From: Pseudomonas sp. H3(2019)
Lineage (GTDB): Bacteria; Pseudomonadota; Gammaproteobacteria; Pseudomonadales; Pseudomonadaceae
Direction: 5' to 3'
Assembly (NCBI RefSeq): GCF_007713465.1
Contig: NZ_VMSG01000012.1
Coordinates: 1 to 64,000, forward strand
Length of the DNA stretch: 64,000 nt
Part shown: positions 7,868 to 17,883 of the stretch, piece after piece
Layout: each line of letters begins with the position of its first letter
Numbering within the stretch: the stretch's first letter is position 1
The notes under the pieces: model-generated
What the model was told of the DNA's origin: nothing
What the model saw: the letters and a program-made list of their open reading frames with translations, nothing else
Database searches by the model: none
Position numbers and translations under genes: made by a program

Positions 7868-8776
7868 TCAGGTCTCTATTAGCAATTTCAGCAAACCTTC
7901 CACATCAGCTAGCGCAGGAGCATGTGCTCCGGCATGGCGGCAAGATATGGATGCGCAAGCCGCTGAAAATCGCAGGCGCTCTCTCAAGTCTGCGATCCCC
8001 AGCAACTCCGCAGCCAGCCAACCAGCCATACAAGCGTCTCCTGCGCCAACCGTGTCTTCCACTTTCACGGCAATAGCCGGCTGATCGAGTTGGCGGTCCG
8101 GGGTGTGGAGAATCATCCCGTGTTCCCCTCGGGTAAACAATATCTGCGCCTTAGGATTAAGAGCGCGAAGCTCATCCATTGCCTGGTGTTCGGTCAGCCC
8201 TGGATAAATTTGCCGAAGGTCTTCGTCGGAAAGCTTAATCATGTCAGCAAGGGTGGTCATCGTAGGGAAGGTCTGCTCCCGATAATGACTGTCCATTAAA
8301 TTGCGCCAGTTCGGATCATAGCTAATCCGTTTACCAGCTTCTTTGGCCTGCTGAGCAATTTTAACCAGCCTGTCTGCGAGTGGCTGTCGAGCTAAACTGA
8401 TGCAGCTGAAATGACACAGCTCTGCTTTGTCGATCCATCCTTCGGGCATCAGATCTGGATCAAAAAACAGATCGGCATCTCCAGCAAAAAAGTATCTTGG
8501 AGGACGGCTCGATGGAACGATGGCGACCAAAGGATCTCGATCTACTCGTTGGATAAAGCTCATATCTAACGCTGCCGCTTCCGACTGCGAAACTATCTCG
8601 TCACCCAGTGAATCTATGCTCACCGCCCCAGCAAAAGCGCTGCTAACACCCAAGCGGCTTAGCGCTCGTGCAACGTTCCAGGGAGCACCACCCGGGTAGC
8701 CCTTCCACTGTCCAGGAGTGCCTTGGACAAGGTCGGTCAGGGCTTCGCCAAATACTACCGCGCGAGGCAATACCAT
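7868..8776 (-). CDS. PfkB-family fructokinase
   Basis: This 302-residue ribokinase-fold sugar kinase probably phosphorylates the fructose released by sucrose hydrolysis. It shows the N-terminal PfkB signature region (GGAPWNVARALSRLG, about 29-43) and the C-terminal anion-hole and catalytic motif DTVGAGDACMAGW (about 241-253), whose second Asp is the catalytic base. I prefer the ATG at 8776, which has GAGGA at the right distance; an in-frame ATG at 8800 is possible. It is transcribed away from the porin gene, with a regulator remnant between them. Its place beside the sucrose importer and GH32 hydrolase supports the fructokinase assignment. Confidence 0.86.
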   Translation of the reverse strand: MVLPRAVVFGEALTDLVQGTPGQWKGYPGGAPWNVARALSRLGVSSAFAGAVSIDSLGDEIVSQSEAAALDMSFIQRVDRDPLVAIVPSSRPPRYFFAGDADLFFDPDLMPEGWIDKAELCHFSCISLARQPLADRLVKIAQQAKEAGKRISYDPNWRNLMDSHYREQTFPTMTTLADMIKLSDEDLRQIYPGLTEHQAMDELRALNPKAQILFTRGEHGMILHTPDRQLDQPAIAVKVEDTVGAGDACMAGWLAAELLGIADLRERLRFSAACASISCRHAGAHAPALADVEGLLKLLIET

Positions 8777-8836
8777 CGTCATTTCCTCAATTTTTGTCAT
8801 AGGGATAACTGCTGGCTGATCAGCTTCGACCGGTAA

Positions 8837-9073
8837 TCACTCACTCAATGCGCATTGGTGAAAGGCCGGGATCGATGAGTGCCGTTTCGATTGAATAATC
8901 GTCATCGCTGTTCCGCGACGATATTCGCTCGGTGTCTGTTCCTTTTCGATGCGAAAGTATCTGTTGAAGTTAGGGAGATTTTCATAGCCAACCTCAAAGC
9001 GGATGTCTGCAACCGACATCTCTGTTTGCAACAACAGCCTGCAGGCGCGCTGAAGGCGTGTTGGCCGGCGCGT
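8837..9073 (-). pseudogene. AraC-type regulator remnant (C-terminal HTH only)
   Basis: About 78 codons encode the second half of an AraC/XylS DNA-binding domain (RLLLQTEMSVADIRFEVGY, then ENLPNFNRYFRIEKEQTPSEYRR). An in-frame stop just upstream (9074-9076) lies eight bases after the porin stop codon, so the N-terminal sensor and first helix-turn-helix are absent. The break at the porin's end suggests a deletion or recombination joined the sucrose porin to this tail. It may descend from a sugar-responsive regulator of a former locus. Confidence 0.7.
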
Positions 9074-9080
9074 TCAAATA

Positions 9081-10676
<1,596 letters not shown>

Positions 10677-10780
10677 TTATTGTTTTGTTCCAGCGACAGG
10701 CCGTTTTTTCGTGAGTTGTGAGTTGTCCAAATCGACAAAAAAAAGGTGCCTCATCGCAAATACGCTGCTACATTGAGCGT

Positions 10781-10792
10781 GTTAACGTTAAC
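10781..10792. promoter_or_regulatory. LacI-family operator palindrome
   Basis: GTTAACGTTAAC is a perfect 12-bp palindrome with the central CG typical of LacI/GalR operators. It lies 31 bp before the binding-protein start codon and 126 bp before the porin start. The LacI regulator at 16668 is the obvious candidate to bind it and control both directions. Confidence 0.7.
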
Positions 10793-10822
10793 TTTTCTAA
10801 AAACAAAAATAAAGAGGGCTTT

Positions 10823-12097
10823 ATGAAACAGCTAAAAACTCTCCTTCCAGCAGCGCTGCTCACCCTCTGTGCCGGACTTCCATCCGTCTCGAGCGCAGCC
10901 GATTTGACGATCTCATGCGGTGCGGTGGGTGCAGAGTTACAACTCTGCAAGGAGGCTGTCGAGGCGTGGTCGAAACAGACCGGCAACAATGTCGAGGTGG
11001 TTTCCACGCCTAACTCGGCGACCGAGAGGTTGTCGTTTTACCAACAGATCCTCAGTGCGCAGTCCACCGACATCGACATCATTCAAATCGATATGGTGTG
11101 GCCGGGGATGCTGGCCAAACATCTGATGGATCTGCGCGAGGTGCTTCCAGCCAACGCTACCCAAGGCTACTTCCAGGCACAGGTCGATAACGCCACGGTA
11201 AACGGACGGCTGGTGACGATGCCGTGGTTCACCGACTCGGGTCTGCTGTATTACCGCAAGGACTTGCTCGAGAAGTACAACAAGCAGGTTCCCCAGACGT
11301 GGGAGGAAATGACCGCTACCGCCAGGGAGGTTCAACAGGCCGAACGCAACGCCGGCAACCCCAATGTGTGGGGTTACATATTTCAGGGACGCGCCTACGA
11401 GGGCCTGACCTGTAATGCGCTGGAGTGGATCAGCAGCCAACCGGAAGGCGGACTGGTCAATCCACGAGGAGACATCGTGGTCAACAGTCAGGCCTCAAGA
11501 GCCGCTTTGACCCTGGCGAAAAGCTGGGTGGGAGACATCTCCCCGCGTGGCGTGCTCAATTACACCGAGGAAGAAGGACGTGGCGTATTCCAGTCGGGAA
11601 ATGCTCTGTTCATGCGTAATTGGCCTTATGTCTGGGCCCTGGTACAAAGCCAGGACAGCGCCGTAAAAGACAAGGTAGGCGTCGCTCCCCTGCCCCGAGG
11701 CGGCATGACCGGCAACCATGCATCCACCCTCGGCGGGTGGGGCCTGGCGGTATCACGTTACAGCGCCCATCCAAAACTTGCCGCAGAGCTGGTGAGCTAT
11801 CTGACCAGTGCCCAACAGCAAAAACATCGTGCTCTGATAGGCGCCTATAACCCGGTTATCGAGTCGCTGTATCAGGATCCCGAACTGCTCGCGGCAATGC
11901 CTTACTACGGTCAGCTCCACAGCATTCTCAACGATGGGGTCATGCGCCCTGCCTCAATAACCGCCGATCGCTATCCACGGGTCTCCAATGCGTTCTTCGA
12001 TCGAGTGCATGGCGTGCTGGCGGGTGAGTTGCCTGTCGATCAGGCGCTGGCCGAACTGGAAAGCGAACTCACGCGCATCAAACGCCGGAACTGGTAA
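10823..12097 (+). CDS. Sugar ABC transporter periplasmic binding protein
   Basis: This 424-residue family-1 extracellular solute-binding protein starts with a signal peptide (about 1-24, ending SSAA) and continues ADLTISCGAVGAELQLCKEA. The region LYYRKDLLEKYNKQVPQTWEEM is typical of carbohydrate-binding members. I chose the ATG at 10823, preceded by GAGGG; the longer upstream reading lacks a signal peptide at its start. It is the first gene of a six-gene run ending with the LacI regulator. It should bind sucrose or fructo-oligosaccharides and deliver them to the two permeases that follow. Confidence 0.88.
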   Translation: MKQLKTLLPAALLTLCAGLPSVSSAADLTISCGAVGAELQLCKEAVEAWSKQTGNNVEVVSTPNSATERLSFYQQILSAQSTDIDIIQIDMVWPGMLAKHLMDLREVLPANATQGYFQAQVDNATVNGRLVTMPWFTDSGLLYYRKDLLEKYNKQVPQTWEEMTATAREVQQAERNAGNPNVWGYIFQGRAYEGLTCNALEWISSQPEGGLVNPRGDIVVNSQASRAALTLAKSWVGDISPRGVLNYTEEEGRGVFQSGNALFMRNWPYVWALVQSQDSAVKDKVGVAPLPRGGMTGNHASTLGGWGLAVSRYSAHPKLAAELVSYLTSAQQQKHRALIGAYNPVIESLYQDPELLAAMPYYGQLHSILNDGVMRPASITADRYPRVSNAFFDRVHGVLAGELPVDQALAELESELTRIKRRNW

Positions 12098-12118
12098 GCC
12101 ACAAGGAAGGAAATCACC

Positions 12119-13081
12119 ATGTCTGTCTCTACTACCCATGCCTCCTGTGACGAGCTCCTGCTCACCAGGGAAACGCCCATACAACGTCGCCGAGTACGCG
12201 CCGCCTGGCTGTTTCTGACACCAATGCTGCTGTGTCTGGCCCTGGTGGCGGCCTGGCCGCTACTGCGCACATTCTGGTTCAGCCTGACCGACGCCAGCCT
12301 GGCGGACACGAGTGGCGGTTCCTTCGTAGGCTTGAGCAATTATCTGTTCCACGACGGTTCCAACTGGTCGGGCATTCTGGTCGATCCACAATGGTGGAAC
12401 GCTGTGCGCAACACGTTGCATTTCACCGTGGTGTCGGTGGGACTGGAAATCGTGCTAGGGCTGCTGGTGGCGTTGCTGCTGAACATCAAGTTCACCGGTC
12501 GTTCCCTGGTGCGTGCGTTGATTCTGATTCCCTGGGCGATTCCTACCATTGTCTCGGCGAAGATCTGGTCATGGATGCTTAACGACCAGTTCGGCATCAT
12601 CAATCATCTGATGCTGAGCCTCGGACTGATTGATGCTCCTCTGGCCTGGACGGCAGATGCGGATCTGTCGATGTGGGCGGTCATCATCGTCGACGTCTGG
12701 AAGACCGTACCTTTTGTCACGCTGCTGATGCTGGCTGCCTTGCAGATGTTGCCGAGCGATTGCTACGAAGCCGCCAGGGTCGATGGCATTCATCCGCTGA
12801 AAGTGTTCTGGCGTGTCACGCTTCCACTGTTGATGCCTGCATTGCTGGTGGCGGCGATCTTCCGCATCCTCGATTCCCTGCGGGTATTCGATGTCATCTA
12901 TGTGCTGACCTCGAACTCTTCGAGCACCATGAGCATGTCGGTCTATGCCCGCCAGCACCTGGTGGAGTTCCAGGATGTTGGTTATGGCAGCGCGGCCTCG
13001 ACTCTGCTGTTTTTGGTCGTTGCGGTGATCGCCATGCTTTATCTCTACCTCGGACGTCGTCAACTGGAGGTTCGCTCATGA
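12119..13081 (+). CDS. Sugar ABC transporter permease (MalF-like)
   Basis: The 320-residue inner-membrane permease has about six transmembrane segments and the EAA loop near residues 215-240 (CYEAARVDGIHPLKVFWRVTLPLL), which docks onto the ATPase. The N-terminal charged tail before the first segment is typical of MalF/UgpA-type subunits. It starts 21 bp after the binding-protein gene with AAGGAAGGA upstream. Its stop overlaps the start of the next permease (ATGA), indicating coupled translation and a heterodimeric channel. Confidence 0.9.
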   Translation: MSVSTTHASCDELLLTRETPIQRRRVRAAWLFLTPMLLCLALVAAWPLLRTFWFSLTDASLADTSGGSFVGLSNYLFHDGSNWSGILVDPQWWNAVRNTLHFTVVSVGLEIVLGLLVALLLNIKFTGRSLVRALILIPWAIPTIVSAKIWSWMLNDQFGIINHLMLSLGLIDAPLAWTADADLSMWAVIIVDVWKTVPFVTLLMLAALQMLPSDCYEAARVDGIHPLKVFWRVTLPLLMPALLVAAIFRILDSLRVFDVIYVLTSNSSSTMSMSVYARQHLVEFQDVGYGSAASTLLFLVVAVIAMLYLYLGRRQLEVRS

Positions 13082-13920
13082 GTCAGCGTCTACTCAAAAA
13101 AGCGCTGTTGCGCCTCGGGTTCTGGTGTCTGATCGGGATTTTGCTGCTGTATGCGGTCTTCCCTTTCTACTACGCCATCGTGACTTCGCTGAAGCCATCC
13201 AGCGCCTTGTTCGAGGTGAGCTATTGGATCGATAGTCCCGACTTCTCCAATTACGCGGCGGTACTCCACCAATCCTCATTCCTGAGAGCTATCGGTAACT
13301 CGCTGGTGGTTGCGCTTTGCGTGGTGACGCTGGCGCTGTTCCTCAGCCTGACCGCTGCCTATGCCTTGGGCAGGGTGAAGTTCCGTGGGCGTGGCACGGT
13401 ATTGATGATGGTTCTTGGCGTCTCGATGTTTCCCCAGGTCGCTGTACTGTCGGGGCTGTTCGAAGTGATCCGCGCCTTGGGTCTGTACAACACGTCCTGG
13501 GCGTTGATCCTGAGCTACACGATTTTCACCCTGCCCTTCACCGTCTGGGTGCTGACCACGTTCATGGGGCAACTGCCCCATGAACTGGAAGAAGCGGCAA
13601 TCATGGATGGCGCTTCGCCCTGGGTCACACTTACCCGTGTGCTGTTGCCGCTGCTCTGGCCCGCACTGGTCACCACTGGCTTATTGGCCTTTATCGCCGC
13701 GTGGAACGAGTTCCTGTTTGCCCTGACCTTCACCCTCACAGACACGCAACGCACGGTGCCGGTCGCCATCGCCTTGATTTCCGGCGGGAGTCCCCATGAG
13801 CTGCCTTGGGGACTGTTGATGGCCGCATCGGTGCTGGTCACCGTCCCACTGGTGATTCTGGTGCTGATCTTCCAGCGCCGAATCGTTTCCGGTCTCACTG
13901 CCGGCGCGTTAAAGGGTTGA
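13078..13920 (+). CDS. Sugar ABC transporter permease (MalG-like)
   Basis: The 280-residue second permease starts MSQRLLKKALLRLGFW at the ATGA overlap with the preceding gene. The longer open frame upstream of 13078 is only a shadow. It has about six transmembrane segments and the EAA loop (ELEEAAIMDGASPWVTLTRVLLPLL, about residues 176-200). It ends with a short cytoplasmic tail (QRRIVSGLTAGALKG), as MalG-type proteins do. It partners the gene at 12119 and the ATPase at 13948 in the sucrose importer. Confidence 0.9.
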   Translation: MSQRLLKKALLRLGFWCLIGILLLYAVFPFYYAIVTSLKPSSALFEVSYWIDSPDFSNYAAVLHQSSFLRAIGNSLVVALCVVTLALFLSLTAAYALGRVKFRGRGTVLMMVLGVSMFPQVAVLSGLFEVIRALGLYNTSWALILSYTIFTLPFTVWVLTTFMGQLPHELEEAAIMDGASPWVTLTRVLLPLLWPALVTTGLLAFIAAWNEFLFALTFTLTDTQRTVPVAIALISGGSPHELPWGLLMAASVLVTVPLVILVLIFQRRIVSGLTAGALKG

Positions 13921-13947
13921 TGCCCAACAACTACAAGGAACAGCATC

Positions 13948-15093
13948 GTGATCAAATTGAAGCTAGACAACGTGAACAAACAATTGGGCGGCGTGCGGAT
14001 TCTTCGCGACGTCAGCCTGGAGATCGCTGCAGGTGAGTTCGTGGTGTTCGTTGGCCCTTCGGGCTGCGGAAAGTCGACCCTGCTGCGACTGATCGCCGGA
14101 CTGGACTCGATCTGTGCCGGCGACCTGCTGATTGACGGGCGACGGGTCAACGACCTGGAGCCGCGCGAGCGTGGCGTCGGCATGGTGTTTCAGTCTTATG
14201 CGCTTTACCCGCACATGAGCGTCTACGACAACATCAGTTTTGGTCTCAAACTGGCCAAGACTGAAAAGAGCAGCTTGCGCGAGCGGGTGCTGAGAACTGC
14301 GCAAATCCTGCAATTGGACAAACTGCTGCAACGCAAGCCAAAGGAACTGTCCGGAGGGCAGCGTCAGCGGGTGGCCATGGGCAGAGCCATGGCGCGGGAA
14401 CCGGACATTTTGTTGTTCGATGAGCCGCTTTCCAACCTGGATGCGTCCTTGCGGGTGCAGATGCGCAACGAAATCGCCCGTCTGCATGCTCGACTGGGCT
14501 CGACCATGATCTACGTCACCCACGATCAGGTGGAAGCGATGACCCTGGCCGACAAAATTGTCGTGCTCAATGGCGGTCGCGTAGAGCAGGTCGGTTCACC
14601 ACGCGAACTCTATGAACGCCCGGCCAGCCGCTTTGTCGCCGGTTTTCTAGGCTCGCCCAGAATGAACTTCCTGGCGGCGCGCCTGCATGCACCAGGCGAA
14701 ACCAGCCTGGTCGACACCCCCGTTTTGGGTATGACCTCCCTGCCCTTCGACAGCTCGAACCTGACAGCGGACACGCAGTTGAGCCTGGGGATTCGCCCGG
14801 AGCACATTTCGCTCAAATCGGCTGAGGGAACCGTCGGCATCGTCGTGACCGGGGTCGAATACCTGGGTAGCGAAACCTATGTGCACCTCGAAACAGGTCA
14901 GGACGAGCCACTGATCTGTCGTTGTGAGGTCAACGCCGGATGGCAGGCGGGCGATCGGGTCGAACTGCAGCTGGACATCGACAACCTGCACCTGTTCGAC
15001 GCCGACGGCACGGCCTTGAAGCGCCACCCACAAGCCATTGAAAACCTGCCGAATGAAATCTCTCTGCGCTCTGTCCGAGCACGCGCCCTATGA
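13948..15093 (+). CDS. Sugar ABC transporter ATPase (MalK/UgpC type)
   Basis: The 381-residue protein has a complete nucleotide-binding domain: Walker A GPSGCGKST (about 37-45), signature LSGGQRQRVAMGRAM (about 134-148), Walker B ILLFDEPLS (about 154-162) and the H-loop YVTHDQ. A C-terminal OB-type regulatory (TOBE) region from about 235 contains LGIRPEHI. MalK-type ATPases energise sugar import. It follows the MalG-like gene by 27 bp and overlaps the GH32 gene by four bases (ATGA). Confidence 0.92.
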   Translation: MIKLKLDNVNKQLGGVRILRDVSLEIAAGEFVVFVGPSGCGKSTLLRLIAGLDSICAGDLLIDGRRVNDLEPRERGVGMVFQSYALYPHMSVYDNISFGLKLAKTEKSSLRERVLRTAQILQLDKLLQRKPKELSGGQRQRVAMGRAMAREPDILLFDEPLSNLDASLRVQMRNEIARLHARLGSTMIYVTHDQVEAMTLADKIVVLNGGRVEQVGSPRELYERPASRFVAGFLGSPRMNFLAARLHAPGETSLVDTPVLGMTSLPFDSSNLTADTQLSLGIRPEHISLKSAEGTVGIVVTGVEYLGSETYVHLETGQDEPLICRCEVNAGWQAGDRVELQLDIDNLHLFDADGTALKRHPQAIENLPNEISLRSVRARAL

Positions 15094-16592
15094 CCTTGTC
15101 TGTGAATACCATGAGCGACCCAATGGCTTCTTCCCTTGACCTTGCGCAGCGCGCACTGAGTGACGGCGTGTCTCGCGTCATCCACGATTATCGACCCGGT
15201 TATCATATTGCTCCCCCGGCAGGCTGGATGAACGACCCTAACGGGGTGGTGTACTTTCGTGGCGAATATCACGTTTTCTATCAACATTACCCTTTTGAGG
15301 CGAAATGGGGCCCTATGTATTGGGGGCATGCCAAGAGTGCCGATCTGGTTCATTGGCAGCACCTGCCCATTGCCCTGGCACCCGGCGATGACTTCGACCG
15401 TGACGGTTGTTTTTCCGGTAGCGCGGTGGTGTGTGGAGATACCCTGGCATTGATCTACACCGGACACACCTGGCTCGGGGAAGTGGGTGACGAACACTCG
15501 ATCCGTCAAGTTCAGTGCCTGGCCACCAGTATCGATGGTATCCGCTTCGTCAAGCATGGCGCAGTCATCGAGACCGCGCCGCAAGACACGATCATGCACT
15601 TTCGTGACCCCAAGGTATGGAAAGAGGATGACTGCTGGTACCTGATTGCCGGCGCTCGTCTGGGCGATACACCGCTGCTCCCGTTGTACCGTTCTACGGA
15701 TCTGCACGCCTGGGAGTTCCTTGACTATGTGTCCGGCGGCAGCGAGGGCGATGGCTATATGTGGGAGTGCCCGGATCTGTTTCGACTGAACGGACGCGAT
15801 GTACTGCTGTACTCCCCCCAAGGCATGCAACCCCACGGTTACGAACGGCTCAACAAGTACCAGACTGGTTATCGAGTGGGTCGACTCGACAGCGAATGGC
15901 ACTTCACTGGCGGGCCTTTTATCGAGCTGGATAACGGCCACGATTTCTATGCAGCGCAAACGCTAATGGCCGCCGATGGTCGACGACTTTTGTGGGCGTG
16001 GCTCGACATGTGGGAAAGCCCGATGCCGAGCAAGGCCCATCACTGGTGCGGCATGCTCGGTTTGCCGCGCGAACTTGAACTGCGCGCAGATCGCCTTTGC
16101 GTGTATCCGGCACGGGAGCTCACCGCTCTACGCAAGGCGCCATTGCCTGGTACACCCTGGTGGGATGAGTCGGGAACCCGGTGGGTGCCGGAAGTGAAAG
16201 GCGATATGCTCGAAATCCATGTGCATCTGGATTTGCTCGGCTGCACCGACGGCCACCTGGGAATCGCCTTGCGCTGCAGCGACGATGGCCATGAAGAAAC
16301 CCTGCTCTACTACGATGCGGCATTGCAGCGTCTGGTTCTTGACCGCAGCCGCTCGGGTGCGCAAGTCACAGGTCAGCGCAGCGTATCGATAGACCCGACA
16401 CAAGAACGACTGGCACTGCGTGTGTTCCTCGATCGCTCGTCCATTGAGGTGTTCGACGAAGACGGGCGCTTCAGCCTCAGCAGTCGCCTCTACCCACAGC
16501 CCGGCAGTCTGGGTGTGAAGCTCCTTGCAAGCGGGAGTGGTGGGCGTGTCTCCATTTCCAGGGCATGGCCACTCGCCTCGGGATGGCTATGA
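15090..16592 (+). CDS. GH32 sucrose hydrolase (invertase / beta-fructofuranosidase)
   Basis: The 500-residue protein carries the GH32 landmarks: WMNDPNG (47-53, nucleophile D49), FRDPKVW (171-177, stabilising D173) and ECPDLF (226-231, acid/base E226). These form the five-bladed propeller active site, and a C-terminal beta-sandwich follows from about 370 (LFLDRSSIEVF-type motif: FLDRSSIEVFDEDG). No signal peptide is visible, so hydrolysis is cytoplasmic after import. Because import is by an ABC system rather than a PTS, unphosphorylated sucrose is the likely substrate. Fructose then goes to the PfkB kinase at 7868. It starts within the end of the ATPase gene. Confidence 0.92.
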   Translation: MTLSVNTMSDPMASSLDLAQRALSDGVSRVIHDYRPGYHIAPPAGWMNDPNGVVYFRGEYHVFYQHYPFEAKWGPMYWGHAKSADLVHWQHLPIALAPGDDFDRDGCFSGSAVVCGDTLALIYTGHTWLGEVGDEHSIRQVQCLATSIDGIRFVKHGAVIETAPQDTIMHFRDPKVWKEDDCWYLIAGARLGDTPLLPLYRSTDLHAWEFLDYVSGGSEGDGYMWECPDLFRLNGRDVLLYSPQGMQPHGYERLNKYQTGYRVGRLDSEWHFTGGPFIELDNGHDFYAAQTLMAADGRRLLWAWLDMWESPMPSKAHHWCGMLGLPRELELRADRLCVYPARELTALRKAPLPGTPWWDESGTRWVPEVKGDMLEIHVHLDLLGCTDGHLGIALRCSDDGHEETLLYYDAALQRLVLDRSRSGAQVTGQRSVSIDPTQERLALRVFLDRSSIEVFDEDGRFSLSSRLYPQPGSLGVKLLASGSGGRVSISRAWPLASGWL

Positions 16593-16667
16593 ACCGCGTC
16601 ATTCGTATCGCGAGAAGCGCAGGCCATGTGTCATGATTCTCCGTCAGCCTGACCGGTTTCGCCTCGC

Positions 16668-17660
16668 ATGACTTCAGTGAAAGACGTTGCACTGCTGGCC
16701 GGCGTGTCCCTGATGACGGTTTCTCGAGCGCTCAACAATCCGGAAAAATTGAGCCCCGAAACCTATCAACGGGTGCGTCGCGCCATTGACGAATTGCAAT
16801 TCGTGCCGAGCCTGTCGGCGCGAAGAATTCGCGGCGACAACCTCCAGACGCGAACCATCGGTGTGTTCGCACTGGACACCGCGACCACACCGTTCGCCGT
16901 CGAGCTGCTGCTCTCCATCGAACAGACTGCGCAGCAAGCAGGCTGGAATGTATTTATCCTCAACCTGTTAAACAACCCGCCCACCGACCAGAACATCGAC
17001 CTGATGTTATCGCACCGTCCCGACGGGTTGATCTTCAGCGCCATGGGGCTGCGCCAGGTGTGCATTCCCGAGCGATTGAAGAGCAACCCCCTGGTACTCG
17101 CCAATTGCCTGGCGGATGACAGTCGCCTGGTCAGTTATGTGCCCGACGACGAAATGGGGCAGTATCGAGCCGTACATCACGCATTGAGTCAAGGCTATCG
17201 GCGCCCTCTGTTTATCAATCTTCCAAAACAGAGCCTGGCTTGGGGTCTGCGACAAAGAGGCATGCAGCGTGCCTGTCAGGCATTCGGGCTGTTGCCTGAC
17301 GCACTCCTGCAATATGACCTTTCCGATCATGACGCCTATGGTGAAACCGCAGCCATCCTCGACCGGCACATCATTGATAGTCGTCCCCAATTCGACATTC
17401 TGATCTGTGGCAACGACCGTATTGCTTTTTGTGCCTATCAGGTGTTGTTGGGCCGCGGGCTGAAAATCCCTAATGATGTTGCCGTGCTCGGCTATGACAA
17501 TATGATCGGTATCGCTGAACTGTTCGTCCCACCGCTGACAACGGTACAACTGCCGTACTACGAGATCGGTCGCAGGGCTGCCCGGCAGCTGATCGAAGCT
17601 CTCGACGTATCAGGAGCCCAGCCAGTTGATTGTCCATTGGTTGCCAGGGCATCGCTATAA
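16668..17660 (+). CDS. LacI-family repressor of the sucrose locus
   Basis: The 330-residue regulator has the LacI N-terminal HTH (SVKDVALLAGVSLMTVSRALNN, about 3-24) with a hinge helix (LSARRIRG, about 48-55). A periplasmic-binding-protein-like sensor fills the rest (VAVLGYDNMIG and the C-terminal PVDCPLVARASL). It is the last gene of the importer/hydrolase operon, 75 bp after the GH32 gene. It probably binds the GTTAACGTTAAC palindrome at 10781 and is released by sucrose or fructose. The downstream neighbour is a convergent permease remnant whose stop codon overlaps the end of this gene's stop region. Confidence 0.88.
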   Translation: MTSVKDVALLAGVSLMTVSRALNNPEKLSPETYQRVRRAIDELQFVPSLSARRIRGDNLQTRTIGVFALDTATTPFAVELLLSIEQTAQQAGWNVFILNLLNNPPTDQNIDLMLSHRPDGLIFSAMGLRQVCIPERLKSNPLVLANCLADDSRLVSYVPDDEMGQYRAVHHALSQGYRRPLFINLPKQSLAWGLRQRGMQRACQAFGLLPDALLQYDLSDHDAYGETAAILDRHIIDSRPQFDILICGNDRIAFCAYQVLLGRGLKIPNDVAVLGYDNMIGIAELFVPPLTTVQLPYYEIGRRAARQLIEALDVSGAQPVDCPLVARASL

Positions 17661-17862
17661 GGGATTAGTTAACTCGGGGAAATCCGCGATCAATTTTCCA
17701 GCCACCGTCAGCACCAACGCCCGTCGGGGCACACCTTGGACGGCGGTTTTCTCAAAAAGAGCAGGAGCCTGCTTTTGCTCAGTCAGGTTCATGAGCATAC
17801 GACCAGTGCTGTAAATGCTGCCATTGCACGATGACAAGGCAGCAGTAATCACAACGAAGGGG
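17655..17862 (-). pseudogene. Remnant of an AAT-family amino acid permease
   Basis: The minus strand reads FVVITAALSSCNGSIYSTGR, then MLMNLTEQKQAPALFEKTAV and QGVPRRALVLTVAG. This is the conserved loop of GABA/aromatic-type amino acid permeases (usually ALSSCNSGIYSTSRML...). Only about 65 codons remain, bounded by the lacI stop and the bdh stop. No start codon or other transmembrane segments are present. It is a clear gene fragment, marking a recombination point between the sucrose and acetoin loci. Confidence 0.78.
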
Positions 17863-17883
17863 CCATCGTCCGATTCAGCCGCT

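Noticed and set aside
12673..13077. Upstream extension of the MalG-like permease
   Set aside because: The frame is open, but it overlaps the MalF-like gene almost fully; the proper start is the coupled ATG at 13078.
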